Part shown: in pieces, positions 18,516-26,480 of the stretch
Layout: each line of letters opens with the position of its first letter
How positions within the stretch are numbered: the first letter of the stretch is position 1
Assembly (NCBI RefSeq): GCF_031885415.1
Contig: NZ_CP116871.1
Span: forward strand, 2,790,001-2,854,000
From: Microbacterium forte
Lineage (GTDB): Bacteria > Actinomycetota > Actinomycetes > Actinomycetales > Microbacteriaceae
Direction: 5' to 3'
Length of the DNA: 64,000 bases
Translations under genes and position numbers: made by a program
Notes under the pieces: model-generated
Told to the model about the DNA's origin: nothing
Database searches by the model: none
Seen by the model: only the letters and a program-made list of their open reading frames with translations

Positions 18516-18941
18516 TCACCCGGTGACGGTCAGCTGCACCTGATCGGTGCCGCCCGCCTCGACCCAGGCCAGCGATCGCTCGAGGATGCCGCGGAGCACG
18601 TCGAGGTCGATCTTCTCGAGATCCTTGATGTAGAGGCATCCGACGCCCGTGCTGTGCGGGCCGAGCTTCTCGAGCGCCTCGGAGTGCGCGTCGACGCCGT
18701 CGAACAGGTAGATCGTGGTCGCCGCCTTGCGCGGCGCGAAGCCGAGGAGTCCGCTGTCGCCCTCGGTGCCGGTCGGGTAGCGGTAGTGGCAGCTGCCGAA
18801 TCCGATGATCGTGCCCCAGGTCTGAGGGTCGCGGCCTGTGATCTCCTGCATCAGGGCGGTCAGGGTCTCGGCATCCCGACGTCGGACCGCCGGAGTGGAT
18901 CGGGCGATGAGCCCGGCGACGTCGTCGCCGGTGGGCTTCAT
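18516..18941 (-). CDS. DUF1801 domain protein
   Basis: The 141-residue protein matches the DUF1801 (YdhG-like) pattern: DAETLTALMQEITGRDP, GFGSCHYRYP, then GFAPRKAATTIYLFDG, and the C-terminal CLYIKDLEKIDLDVLRGILE. The fold is small alpha/beta; no enzymatic activity is established for the family. Its ATG overlaps the TGA of the HhH-GPD gene by four bases (ATGA), so it is translated together with that DNA-repair-like protein. Confidence 0.85.
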   Translation of the reverse strand: MKPTGDDVAGLIARSTPAVRRRDAETLTALMQEITGRDPQTWGTIIGFGSCHYRYPTGTEGDSGLLGFAPRKAATTIYLFDGVDAHSEALEKLGPHSTGVGCLYIKDLEKIDLDVLRGILERSLAWVEAGGTDQVQLTVTG

Positions 18942-19510
18942 GCCTTCGCCTTCGCCGCGGCCTTCATGGCCTTCTTGTGTTCGCGCACCTTGGTGAGCGA
19001 TTCGGGCGAGACGATGTCGGCGACGCTGCGGTAGGAACCCTCGGTACCGTAGTCGCCCGCGGCCTCGCGCCACCCGGCGCCGGTGAACCCGTACTGCTTG
19101 CCGAGCAGAGCCAGGAAGATCTTCGCCTTCTGCTCGCCGAAGCCGGGGAGAGCCTTGAGTCGCTTGAGCACCTCGGCGCCCGACGGGTCGCCTTCGGTCC
19201 AGAGTGCCGAGGCGTCTCCGCCCCACTGATCGACGATCTCCTGACAGAGCGTCTGCACGCGAGTCGCCATCGAACCGGGGAACCGATGCACGGCTGGGGT
19301 CGTCTTGAACGCCTCGAGGAACTCGTCGGGGTCCATCGCCGCGATGGTGGCCGCATCGGTCGCGCCGGTGCGCTGCTCGATCTTGAGGGGTCCTGCGAAC
19401 GCCGTCTCCATCGGGACCTGCTGGTCGAGCAGCATCCCGACCAGCAGCGCGAGCGGGTTGTCGGTGAGCAGGGCGTCTGCGGCGGTGTCTCCGGTGATGT
19501 GAAGGGCCAT
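18938..19510 (-). CDS. HhH-GPD-type base-excision repair family protein
   Basis: The 190-residue protein carries the glycosylase-like helix-hairpin-helix, LKALPGFGEQKAKIFLALLG, and a start (NPLALLVGMLLDQQVPMETAFAGP) typical of an actinobacterial HhH-GPD subgroup. The catalytic Asp expected about 18 residues after the hairpin is not obvious: that stretch reads GWREAAGDYG, where D may serve. Its substrate base is unknown. The Lys/Ala-rich C-terminus (HKKAMKAAAKAKA) may bind DNA. Start at 19510: ATG six bases after CAGACT. It forms an operon with the DUF1801 gene. Confidence 0.82.
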   Translation of the reverse strand: MALHITGDTAADALLTDNPLALLVGMLLDQQVPMETAFAGPLKIEQRTGATDAATIAAMDPDEFLEAFKTTPAVHRFPGSMATRVQTLCQEIVDQWGGDASALWTEGDPSGAEVLKRLKALPGFGEQKAKIFLALLGKQYGFTGAGWREAAGDYGTEGSYRSVADIVSPESLTKVREHKKAMKAAAKAKA

Positions 19511-19546
19511 GCGTCCAGTCTGGCACCCCCGCCGCGGCACGTGGAG

Positions 19547-19804
19547 TCAGATGCGCTGCAGCTTCGGGAGCGGACCCTCGAGGCGTGCGATGGACACTCT
19601 CACGTCGGCGATGTCGGCTGTGAGCTCGACCCTGAGTTCGGTGATCTGCGTCTCGACTCGCGTGAACCTCTCATCGATGCTGTCGAAGCGGGTGTCCAGT
19701 CCCCGGGATTGCTTCGCGAGCATTCTGGAGACTCCGCCGAGCACGGTCGCGGTGAACGCGAAGAGGGCGATGATGATGCCGATCACATCCGGATCCACGA
19801 GCAT
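19547..19804 (-). CDS. Small membrane-anchored coiled-coil protein
   Basis: The 85-residue protein has one N-terminal membrane helix (VIGIIIALFAFTATVLGGVS) followed by a heptad-patterned helix rich in Arg, Asp, Glu and Leu (about 35-80). This resembles small coiled-coil proteins of unknown role that oligomerise under the membrane. The start at 19804 is supported by both a CAGACT box six bases away and a GGGAGG run. It is separated from the HhH-GPD gene by 36 bases and has its own promoter. Confidence 0.7.
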   Translation of the reverse strand: MLVDPDVIGIIIALFAFTATVLGGVSRMLAKQSRGLDTRFDSIDERFTRVETQITELRVELTADIADVRVSIARLEGPLPKLQRI

Positions 19805-19949
19805 CCTCCCAGTCTGCGTTCGGGGAAGGGATTTGTCATGGGTCGACGATATGAAGCACGGACGATGCGTGCAGGCGTCGGAGCCGAGATCATCGGAGCC
19901 GGGGGAGAGGGTCTCGGCCGAGGCTGATCGTGCAGTGAAGGTGAGGCCC

Positions 19950-21257
19950 TCAGGCGGTCGCTGCGTCGTCTGCGTCAGACGCCTGCGCGGGCTCGATCGG
20001 CTCGATGCCGTACATCGTCGAGAGCGCGGCGGCGAAGTCGTCTGCCCGGCCGGTGGCGGCGAGCTCGTGCGCTCGCGTGGTCGGCACGTGCAGCAGCACG
20101 CCGGTGAGGTGGCGCAGGGCCTGCTCGACCTTGCCGTCGTCGTCGCCCCTGGCGCGGGCTCGGGCGATCTCGGACTCGAGCAGTGCGAACATGTGCGACC
20201 GCAGCGCGACGACCGAGGGGGTGACGCTCTGGCGGCTGCCGACGACGTGGAAGGTGTCGGCGGCTTCGCGCACGACGGTGCGCGCGGCATCCGTCGCCTG
20301 CAGCTCCTCGAGCGGTGCGTGCAGGCTGATGGTCTCGAGGTCGAGCAGAGCCACGCCCTCGAGGGCAGCGACAGCGGGGTCGACGTTGCGCGGCATGCCG
20401 AGGTCGACGACCATCTGGTGGTGGGATGCGACGGGGCAGCCCTCAGGGGCGATGCCGGTCGGCGCCTGCAGGTGCTCGGGGGTGAGCACGGGAGCGGCCG
20501 CCGTCGTGCAGGTGATCAGCAGGCTCGATCGCGAGGCGACGCGCGCGTAGTCGTCAGCGGAGACCGGGCGGATGCCGTGCTTCGCGGCGAACTTCTCAGC
20601 GCGTCCCGAGGGCGAGTACACCGAGATGTTCACGGCTCCTCGTTCGCGCAGCGTCGCGAGGGTGACGGCCGCATAGGCGCCGGTGCCGACGAGAAGCACG
20701 CGCTCGGCCGACCAGTCGACGATGCGGCTGTCGGCGAGCTCGAGAGCGAGGCGCACGAGTGAACGACCGGCGCGGCCGAGCGCAGTGACGTTCTTGACCT
20801 TGCGCTGCGCCTGGCTGGCCCGCTGGAAGAGGCGCTCGAGCTCGGGAGAGGTCGTGCCCTCCTTGCGTGCGGACTTGAGCGCGCGACGCACCTGGCCGGC
20901 GATCTCGCCCTCGCCCGACACGACGGACTCGAGGCCGGATGCGACCGAGAAGAGGTGCTCTGCGACACGGCGGCCGGAGTGCACCTCATAGGCGCCGTCG
21001 AGTTCGGTGGCGCGGATGCCCGTGGACGCCTCGACAGCCTCGAGCACTGCCTCGACGCCGATCGCACCTGCGGCGGTGACGGGCTCGTCCATCTCGACGT
21101 AGGCCTCGAAGCGGTTGCAGGTAGCAAGAACGACCGCACCCTGCACGCAGGACGCCATGTCCACAACCGTGGAGGCGACGTCGTCGGGGGTGCGGCTCAG
21201 GCGTTCGAGCAATTCGAAGGGGGCGGTCTTGTGACTCGCCGTGACAACCAGCAGCAC
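19950..21257 (-). CDS. hemA: Glutamyl-tRNA reductase
   Basis: The 435-residue enzyme makes glutamate-1-semialdehyde from Glu-tRNA with NADPH, the first committed step of C5 heme synthesis. The catalytic Cys47 is in [10 protein letters not shown], followed by the [16 protein letters not shown] region, the NADPH domain ([17 protein letters not shown]) and the helical dimerisation domain. The GTG start at 21257 has TAGAAT six bases upstream (leaderless). It is divergent from hemE by 61 bases, so both heme transcripts leave from one control region. Confidence 0.95.
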   Translation of the reverse strand: MLLVVTASHKTAPFELLERLSRTPDDVASTVVDMASCVQGAVVLATCNRFEAYVEMDEPVTAAGAIGVEAVLEAVEASTGIRATELDGAYEVHSGRRVAEHLFSVASGLESVVSGEGEIAGQVRRALKSARKEGTTSPELERLFQRASQAQRKVKNVTALGRAGRSLVRLALELADSRIVDWSAERVLLVGTGAYAAVTLATLRERGAVNISVYSPSGRAEKFAAKHGIRPVSADDYARVASRSSLLITCTTAAAPVLTPEHLQAPTGIAPEGCPVASHHQMVVDLGMPRNVDPAVAALEGVALLDLETISLHAPLEELQATDAARTVVREAADTFHVVGSRQSVTPSVVALRSHMFALLESEIARARARGDDDGKVEQALRHLTGVLLHVPTTRAHELAATGRADDFAAALSTMYGIEPIEPAQASDADDAATA

Positions 21258-21318
21258 CTTTCGATTCTACCTGAGGCTTCATGCAGGTCGGCCCAGGGGC
21301 GGATGGGAGGATGGACGC

Positions 21319-22341
21319 ATGCCTCTCTCCGACGCTCCGCTGCTGCGCGCCCTCACCGGCCCCCGACCCGAGCACGCCCCCGTGTGGTTCATGCGCCAGG
21401 CCGGCCGATCGCTGCCCGAGTACCGCGAGCTGCGGGTCGGAACGCGGATGCTCGACGCCTGCCTCACGCCCGACCTCGCCGCCGAGATCACTCTGCAGCC
21501 GGTGCGGCGTCACGGCGTCGATGCTGCGGTGTTCTTCAGCGACATCGTCATCCCGTTGCGACTGGCGGGCGTGGAGGTCGAGATCGAGGCCGGACGCGGT
21601 CCGGTGTTCGCGAATCCCGTGCGCACCGCGGGTGACGTCGATCGCATCACCTCCATCGATCCCCTCTCGCTCGACGGCTCCGCGATCGCCGAGGCCGTGG
21701 GCATCGTCACCGCAGAGCTCGGGGAGACCCCGCTGATCGGCTTCGCCGGCGCTCCGTTCACGCTGGCCGCCTACCTCGTCGAGGGCGGCCCGTCGAAGGA
21801 GCACCTGCGGGCCCGCGCCATGATGCACGCCGACCCCGACTCGTGGAACCGGCTCGCGGGCTGGCTGGCGCAGGTCTCGCGCCGGTTCCTCGAGATCCAG
21901 CGCGACGCGGGAGCATCCGTGGTGCAGCTGTTCGACTCGTGGGCCGGATCCCTGAGCACCGCCGACTACCGCGCGTTCGTGGCTCCGCACTCGAAGGTCG
22001 CGCTCGACGGCATCGGCGTGCCGAGCATCCACTTCGGCGTGGGCACCGGGCCCTTCCTCGATGACATGCGCCTGGGTGGCATCGCAGACGGCGTCGGCGT
22101 CGACTGGCGCCTGCCGCTCGATGAGGCCGCGGCGATCCTCGGACCCGACGTCTCGGTGCAGGGCAACATCGACCCGGCGCTGCTCTCGGCGCCGTGGTCG
22201 GTGCTCGAGACGCACGTGCGCGACGTGGTCGAGCGCGGGCGCGCGGCCAGGGGCCACATCGTCAACCTCGGACACGGCGTTCCCCCCGAGACCGACCCCG
22301 ATCAGCTCACCCGCATCGTCGAACTGGTGCACTCGATCTGA
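21319..22341 (+). CDS. hemE: Uroporphyrinogen decarboxylase
   Basis: The 340-residue enzyme decarboxylates uroporphyrinogen III to coproporphyrinogen III. It begins with the active-site segment [19 protein letters not shown], contains [12 protein letters not shown] with the catalytic Asp, and later [17 protein letters not shown] and the C-terminal [18 protein letters not shown] site lies eight bases before the chosen ATG. Its 3' end has a 23-base imperfect duplication across the stop codon. It leads the plus-strand heme genes. Confidence 0.96.
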   Translation: MPLSDAPLLRALTGPRPEHAPVWFMRQAGRSLPEYRELRVGTRMLDACLTPDLAAEITLQPVRRHGVDAAVFFSDIVIPLRLAGVEVEIEAGRGPVFANPVRTAGDVDRITSIDPLSLDGSAIAEAVGIVTAELGETPLIGFAGAPFTLAAYLVEGGPSKEHLRARAMMHADPDSWNRLAGWLAQVSRRFLEIQRDAGASVVQLFDSWAGSLSTADYRAFVAPHSKVALDGIGVPSIHFGVGTGPFLDDMRLGGIADGVGVDWRLPLDEAAAILGPDVSVQGNIDPALLSAPWSVLETHVRDVVERGRAARGHIVNLGHGVPPETDPDQLTRIVELVHSI

Positions 22342-22367
22342 CAGAACCGGTGCACCCGATCTGACAG
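22326..22367 (+). repeat. Imperfect 23-base tandem duplication across the hemE stop codon
   Basis: GGTGCACTCGATCTGACAG (22326-22344) recurs as GGTGCACCCGATCTGACAG (22349-22367) with one mismatch. The first copy contains the hemE stop. It looks like a recent local duplication and has no evident coding role. Confidence 0.8.
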
Positions 22368-22416
22368 CCAGGGGCGGTTCGTTCCGACGTCGTCATCTCG
22401 GACGCAGGACGCTATC

Positions 22417-22434
22417 TAGCATGAGTGCTATATT
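22417..22434 (+). promoter_or_regulatory. arsR-like gene promoter with overlapping operator
   Basis: TAGCATGAGTGCTA (22417-22430) is an inverted repeat with 5-base arms. It overlaps a near-perfect -10 box, TATATT (22429-22434), which ends six bases before the ATG of the regulator gene. This layout suits autorepression of a leaderless transcript. Confidence 0.65.
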
Positions 22435-22440
22435 GCAAAC

Positions 22441-22779
22441 ATGACAGACAGTGCGTCAGATATCTTCGCGGCATTGGCCCATCCGACGCGTCGTCAGATC
22501 CTGCAGGACCTCAAGGACGGTGAGCTCGCGGCGGGTGAGATCGCCTCGCGGTTCTCGGCGAGCGGCCCCACGATCTCGCGGCACCTGAGCGTGTTGCGCC
22601 AGGCGGGCCTCGTCAGTGAGCGTCGCGATGCCAACCGCATCCTGTACTCCCTCGTCGGCGAGCGTCTCGCGCTCTCCGTCGGCGACTTCCTCTCGACCGT
22701 GTGCCCCGAGCAGATCGTGCTCCGCGAGGTGCGCAAGCGCGGCTCCGGGCGCGCCGCCACTGCGGCCGTCGAGGCCTGA
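22441..22779 (+). CDS. ArsR-family transcriptional regulator (SdpR-like)
   Basis: The 112-residue winged-helix protein has ALAHPTRRQILQDL and SASGPTISRHLSVLRQAGLV, the helix-turn-helix of the ArsR/SdpR group. No CxC or other clustered metal ligands of arsenic or cadmium sensors are present; the one Cys (TVCPEQ) is isolated. It is therefore unlikely to be a classical metal sensor. It lies between hemE and hemY with an operator-like palindrome over its own promoter, so it may be an autorepressor. Whether it controls heme genes is unknown. Confidence 0.85.
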   Translation: MTDSASDIFAALAHPTRRQILQDLKDGELAAGEIASRFSASGPTISRHLSVLRQAGLVSERRDANRILYSLVGERLALSVGDFLSTVCPEQIVLREVRKRGSGRAATAAVEA

Positions 22780-22886
22780 GTCGGCGCATCCTCGACTGAG
22801 CGGCCCCTGGATGGATCTCCGCACCGTGCCCGTTTCTCCGGTCGCAACCGGCGAGGCAACCGGGTCGCGGGTGAAAGGATTGACGT

Positions 22887-24425
22887 ATGCCGTCGAATCC
22901 CGCGAACCGTGAGTCGTCCCGAGCCGAGCCCGCCACGCTGGCAGCCCGCGCGGCCACGCGCCACATCGTCGTCATCGGCGGTGGCATCGGGGGGCTGATC
23001 GCGGCTCGCGAATGCGTCAAGGTCGGCATGCACGTCACCGTGCTCGAGGCGTCGGATGCCGTCGGCGGCGCGATCCGTCAGACCGAGATCGACGGTGTGG
23101 TCGTGGATGCCGGGGCGGAGAGCTACGCGACGCGGGGCGGACGGGTGCGAGCGCTCCTCGACGAACTCGGCCTCACCGATCGCATCGTCGCCCCGGCGGC
23201 AGGCAGCGCCTGGCTCGCGGGCATCCCCGGCGTCGGTGCCGCGCCGCTGCCGGTCGGCGGCATCCTCGGCATCCCGAGCAACCCGTTCCAAGAGGACGTG
23301 CGCCGCATCATCGGCTGGTCGGGAGTCTGGCGTGCCTACCTCGACCGCGTGCGCCCGCCCCTCACGATCGGCCACAGCCAGAGCCTCGGCAAGCTGGTGT
23401 CTTCGCGCATGGGCGTCAAGGTGCGAGACCGGCTGGTGGCTCCGGTGACGACGGGCGTGTACTCCGCATCACCCGAAGACGTCGATGTCGACATCGCTGC
23501 GCCCGGGCTCAACGCCGCCCTTACGCGCGTCGGTTCTCTGTCGGGTGCTGTGCAGGCTCTGCGTGACGAGAGCGCGGCGCGGGCGGCGCAGGCGGCTGCG
23601 GCGCAGGCGCCCGGTGCGGCCGTGGAAGGCATCGCCGGCGGCATGATGGTGTTGGTCGAGGCACTGGTCGCCGACATCGAGAAGCTCGGCGGCGTCGTCC
23701 GCACGGGCGTGCGGGTGTCTGAGATCGCGCAGTCGGCTGCGAGCTGGACGGTGCGTGCCGAAGGGCGAGCGCTCGCGGATTCGGATGCCGATGCGGAGTC
23801 GGCCACGGAGGCCCTCGAGTTCAGCGCCGACGGCGTGGTGCTGGGCACCTCGGAGGCGGTGGCGCGGCGTCTGCTCGAGAACATCGCACCCGCACTCGCC
23901 GAGACCACGGCGGCGGATTCGCCCGAGATCGAGATCGTCACGCTGCTGCTGCGGGCCTCCGCACTGCAGGGCGCTCCTCGGGGGACGGGCGTCCTCACAG
24001 TTCCAGGAAGCCACACAGCGAAGGCGCTCACGCACTCGACGGCGAAGTGGGAATGGCTCAGGGCCGCCGCCGGGGATCGGCATCTGGTGCGCGTCTCCTT
24101 CGGCGCTCAGGGAGAACCGGCCGCCACCGCAGGCCTCGACGATGACGCGACTGCTCAGCTCGCGCTCCGGGAGGCATCCGCTCTTCTCGGCGTTCCGCTC
24201 GCCCCTGGCGATCTCATCGGTGCGCACCGTTCGCGGTTCGTCCAGTCGCAGCCCGCGTCGATCATTGGCTCGGGCGAGCGGCGGGAGGCGGCGCGCGCGG
24301 CCATCCGGGCCGTTCCCGGCCTCGCGGCGGTGGGTGCGTGGCTCGCCGGCACCGGACTCGCGCAGGTGATCCCCGATGCGCGCGAGGAAGCCGATCGGCT
24401 GCGGCGCTCACTGATCTGGGACTGA
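22887..24425 (+). CDS. hemY: Coproporphyrinogen/protoporphyrinogen oxidase (HemY/CgoX)
   Basis: The 512-residue FAD enzyme has the Rossmann dinucleotide motif GGGIGG (residues 31-36) and the EASDAVGG segment that binds the ribose. In gram-positive bacteria this oxygen-dependent enzyme oxidises coproporphyrinogen III to coproporphyrin III, and the presence of hemQ downstream supports that route. A GAAAGGA site precedes the ATG. The middle contains an Ala-rich insertion (about 230-250). Ferrochelatase, often encoded next to it, is not here. Confidence 0.92.
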   Translation: MPSNPANRESSRAEPATLAARAATRHIVVIGGGIGGLIAARECVKVGMHVTVLEASDAVGGAIRQTEIDGVVVDAGAESYATRGGRVRALLDELGLTDRIVAPAAGSAWLAGIPGVGAAPLPVGGILGIPSNPFQEDVRRIIGWSGVWRAYLDRVRPPLTIGHSQSLGKLVSSRMGVKVRDRLVAPVTTGVYSASPEDVDVDIAAPGLNAALTRVGSLSGAVQALRDESAARAAQAAAAQAPGAAVEGIAGGMMVLVEALVADIEKLGGVVRTGVRVSEIAQSAASWTVRAEGRALADSDADAESATEALEFSADGVVLGTSEAVARRLLENIAPALAETTAADSPEIEIVTLLLRASALQGAPRGTGVLTVPGSHTAKALTHSTAKWEWLRAAAGDRHLVRVSFGAQGEPAATAGLDDDATAQLALREASALLGVPLAPGDLIGAHRSRFVQSQPASIIGSGERREAARAAIRAVPGLAAVGAWLAGTGLAQVIPDAREEADRLRRSLIWD

Positions 24426-24504
24426 CACGCGTGGCGTGGGGCTGCGTTCCGGGCGCGGCCGAGAGCGTGACGCGCACCCTGAGGTCAACCCGAAAGTCGC
24501 CCTG

Positions 24505-24542
24505 CTGTCAACCCTCTGCCTGACAGATGCCGAAATCGGCAT
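24505..24542 (+). promoter_or_regulatory. Two adjacent palindromes upstream of the small-protein genes
   Basis: CTGTCA-N10-TGACAG (24505-24526) is followed directly by ATGCCGAAATCGGCAT (24527-24542), a palindrome with 7-base arms. TACGCT at 24550-24555 could be a -10 box for the gene at 24629, so these may be operators near its -35 region. The rest of the 203-base gap shows nothing further. Confidence 0.4.
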
Positions 24543-24628
24543 ACGGGGCTACGCTGGACACCTGGCAGGCGGCTCCGCGCCGTCGGTTCGCCCCAGGCGT
24601 TCACACCGGAACAACGTGAGGAGACCCC

Positions 24629-25051
24629 ATGAAGGGGAAGATCGGACTCGTCGTAGGAATCGGCGTGGGATACGTACTCGGAACGCGCGCAGGACGCGAG
24701 CGTTACGAGCAGATCAAGACGCAGTGGCTGAAGGTCTGGAACCTCGACCCCGTGCAGGATCAGGTCGACAAAGTCAAGGGCTACGTCGGCGACAAGGCCG
24801 CAGCAGTGCCCGGTGCGATCTGGACCGGCGTGCAGAAGGTCGTCAAGTCGGCCAGCGGCGGCGACAAGACCGCAGGTCAGCGACTCGACTCCGCTGTCGC
24901 TGCCGGACGCAAGGCCGCTGACGACATCGTCGACGCCACCGAAGACGCTGTCGAAGAGGTCAAGGACGCCGCGAAGAAGGACGACGCGAAGAAGCCCGCG
25001 GCCAAGAAGCCGGCATCCTCGCGCTCCACCGCCGCGAAGTCTGGCAGCTGA
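24629..25051 (+). CDS. YtxH-like small envelope protein
   Basis: The 140-residue protein begins with a weak membrane helix (KIGLVVGIGVGYVLGTRAGRERYEQI), typical of YtxH-domain proteins. It continues as a long amphipathic helix and ends in a Lys/Ala-rich repetitive tail (KKDDAKKPAAKKPASS). The family is linked to envelope stress in Firmicutes; its role in actinobacteria is unknown. A GTGAGGAG site precedes the ATG. It is followed at once by a holin-like gene. Confidence 0.75.
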   Translation: MKGKIGLVVGIGVGYVLGTRAGRERYEQIKTQWLKVWNLDPVQDQVDKVKGYVGDKAAAVPGAIWTGVQKVVKSASGGDKTAGQRLDSAVAAGRKAADDIVDATEDAVEEVKDAAKKDDAKKPAAKKPASSRSTAAKSGS

Positions 25052-25052
25052 C

Positions 25053-25460
25053 ATGCCCCGCGGATACCGCGATCGTGCCGAGGACAGCCTGCTGTCCCTG
25101 ATCGGCGATCTTCCCGAGCTCATCAGCAGCCTCGTGAAGGCCGAGATCAACGCGGCCAAGACCTGGATCTCGAAGACGGCGAAGGATGCCGGAATCGGCT
25201 CCGTCTGGTTCCTCGTCGCGCTCTTCTTCCTGTTCTGGGCCGTGCCGGTGATCCTGGTCTTCGCGATCGCCGGGCTGTCGTCGTGGTGGCCGGTCTGGCT
25301 CTCCGCGCTGGCAGTGTTCGGAATCCTGATCCTCGCCGTGCTGCTGTTCGCGCTGCTCGGCATCCTGAAGTTCCGCAAGGTGCTCGCTCGGAAGAACCCC
25401 GCCCAGGCGGTGGGCGAGGACATCAGACTCGTGAAGGAAGCCGGCTATGACGAACTCTGA
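25053..25460 (+). CDS. Actinobacterial Holin-X (holin superfamily III)-like membrane protein
   Basis: The 135-residue protein has a cytoplasmic N-terminal helix (ISSLVKAEINAAKTWISK), two strong membrane helices (about 49-72 and 77-100) and a basic tail. This matches the putative actinobacterial Holin-X group, which is widespread on chromosomes and not tied to phages. It starts one base after the preceding stop and ends 14 bases inside the next gene, so the three small genes form one tight operon. Its function is unknown; a role in membrane organisation is possible. Confidence 0.78.
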   Translation: MPRGYRDRAEDSLLSLIGDLPELISSLVKAEINAAKTWISKTAKDAGIGSVWFLVALFFLFWAVPVILVFAIAGLSSWWPVWLSALAVFGILILAVLLFALLGILKFRKVLARKNPAQAVGEDIRLVKEAGYDEL

Positions 25461-25728
25461 GATCACGAGGCCGCTGCCCAAGACGGCTGTCCCCGCAGGG
25501 ATCGTCGATCCGGTGCAGTCCGCCCGCGCCGAGCTCAAGGCCGCGCTCGCGGCGATCGAGGTCAAGGGCAACTTCCCTCGGCGGATCGACAAGGCATCGA
25601 AGCGCGCTGCGGCGAAGGCGCGGGTCTTCGCCGACCGCAACCCAGCCGCCGCCATCGCCGGAGCGGTGGGAGTCGCCGTGATCGTGGGCGGAGCCGTCTG
25701 GGCGATCGCCCGCGCGCTTTCTCGCTGA
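25447..25728 (+). CDS. Small single-helix membrane protein in the holin-like operon
   Basis: The 93-residue protein has a polar N-terminal two-thirds with an amphipathic helix (PVQSARAELKAALAAIEVKG) and one C-terminal membrane helix (AAAIAGAVGVAVIVGGAVWAI) ending in RALSR. It resembles DUF3618-like actinobacterial proteins that follow Holin-X genes. It overlaps the previous gene by 14 bases and is probably translationally coupled to it. Nothing suggests catalysis. Confidence 0.68.
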   Translation: MTNSEITRPLPKTAVPAGIVDPVQSARAELKAALAAIEVKGNFPRRIDKASKRAAAKARVFADRNPAAAIAGAVGVAVIVGGAVWAIARALSR

Positions 25729-25752
25729 CCGGAGGCGCATCCTCCCATCCTG

Positions 25753-25789
25753 ACTCGCGTTCGCGAGTGATTCACAAAGGGGGCAGACT
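25753..25789 (+). promoter_or_regulatory. hemQ operon promoter with a palindrome over the -35 position
   Basis: CAGACT at 25784-25789 ends six bases before the hemQ ATG. With a 17-base spacer the -35 box falls at 25761-25766, inside the perfect palindrome ACTCGCGTTCGCGAGT (25753-25768). This could be a regulator site controlling hemQ and the genes behind it. Confidence 0.55.
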
Positions 25790-25795
25790 GGATCC

Positions 25796-26473
25796 ATGTC
25801 CGATGCACGCGAAGAGAACCCGTCCGGCTTCACCCTCTGGGCCGTCTGGCGACGAAACCCCGATGTCGCGGTCACCGAGTCCGACTCCACGGAACTCGAG
25901 ACGATCGTCTCCTACATCGAGGATTCCGGAGTCACGGTCCGCGGCTTCTACGACGTCTCGGGCCTGAAGGCCGACGCCGACCTGCTGGTGTGGCTGCACG
26001 GGGACACTGCGGAAGATCTTCAGAAGGCCCTGCGGCGCCTGCGGCGCACCGAGCTGCTGCGCACTCTGCTTCCTGTGTGGAACGTCATGGGCGTGCATCG
26101 GGATGCCGAGTTCAACCGTGCGCACGTGCCCGGGTTCCTCCGCGGTGTCGAGCCGAAGGACTGGCTGTGCCTCTACCCGTTCGTCCGCACGCCCGAGTGG
26201 TATCTCGCACCGGAGGAGGAGCGTCGCAAGATGCTCGCCGATCACGGTCGCAAGGGCGCTGCCTTCAAGGGAGTCATCGCCAACACGGTCGCCGCATTCG
26301 CTCTGGGTGACTACGAGTGGATCCTGCCGCTCGAAGCCGACGAGGTCACCGAGCTGGTCGACCTCATGCGTGACCTGCGCTACACCGACGCGCGTCTCTA
26401 CGTGAAGGAGGAGATCCCGTTCTACACGGGCCGTCGCCTCCGGTTCGACGAGATCGCGGACGTGCTGCAGTAG
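25796..26473 (+). CDS. hemQ: Coproheme decarboxylase HemQ/ChdC
   Basis: The 225-residue chlorite-dismutase-family protein turns coproheme into heme b by two oxidative decarboxylations using peroxide. The catalytic Tyr127 (CLYPF), proximal His150 (LADHGRK) and distal His110 (NRAHVP) are spaced as in the actinobacterial enzymes such as that of Corynebacterium diphtheriae, where the distal His assists. This is the hallmark of the coproporphyrin-dependent heme route. Probably leaderless start at 25796. It heads the genes hemC, hemD and hemB. Confidence 0.95.
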   Translation: MSDAREENPSGFTLWAVWRRNPDVAVTESDSTELETIVSYIEDSGVTVRGFYDVSGLKADADLLVWLHGDTAEDLQKALRRLRRTELLRTLLPVWNVMGVHRDAEFNRAHVPGFLRGVEPKDWLCLYPFVRTPEWYLAPEEERRKMLADHGRKGAAFKGVIANTVAAFALGDYEWILPLEADEVTELVDLMRDLRYTDARLYVKEEIPFYTGRRLRFDEIADVLQ

Positions 26474-26480
26474 GTCGACG

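Noticed and set aside
25053..25460. Prophage remnant suggested by a holin-like protein
   Set aside because: No endolysin, integrase or structural genes; Holin-X-like proteins are common chromosomal genes in actinobacteria.
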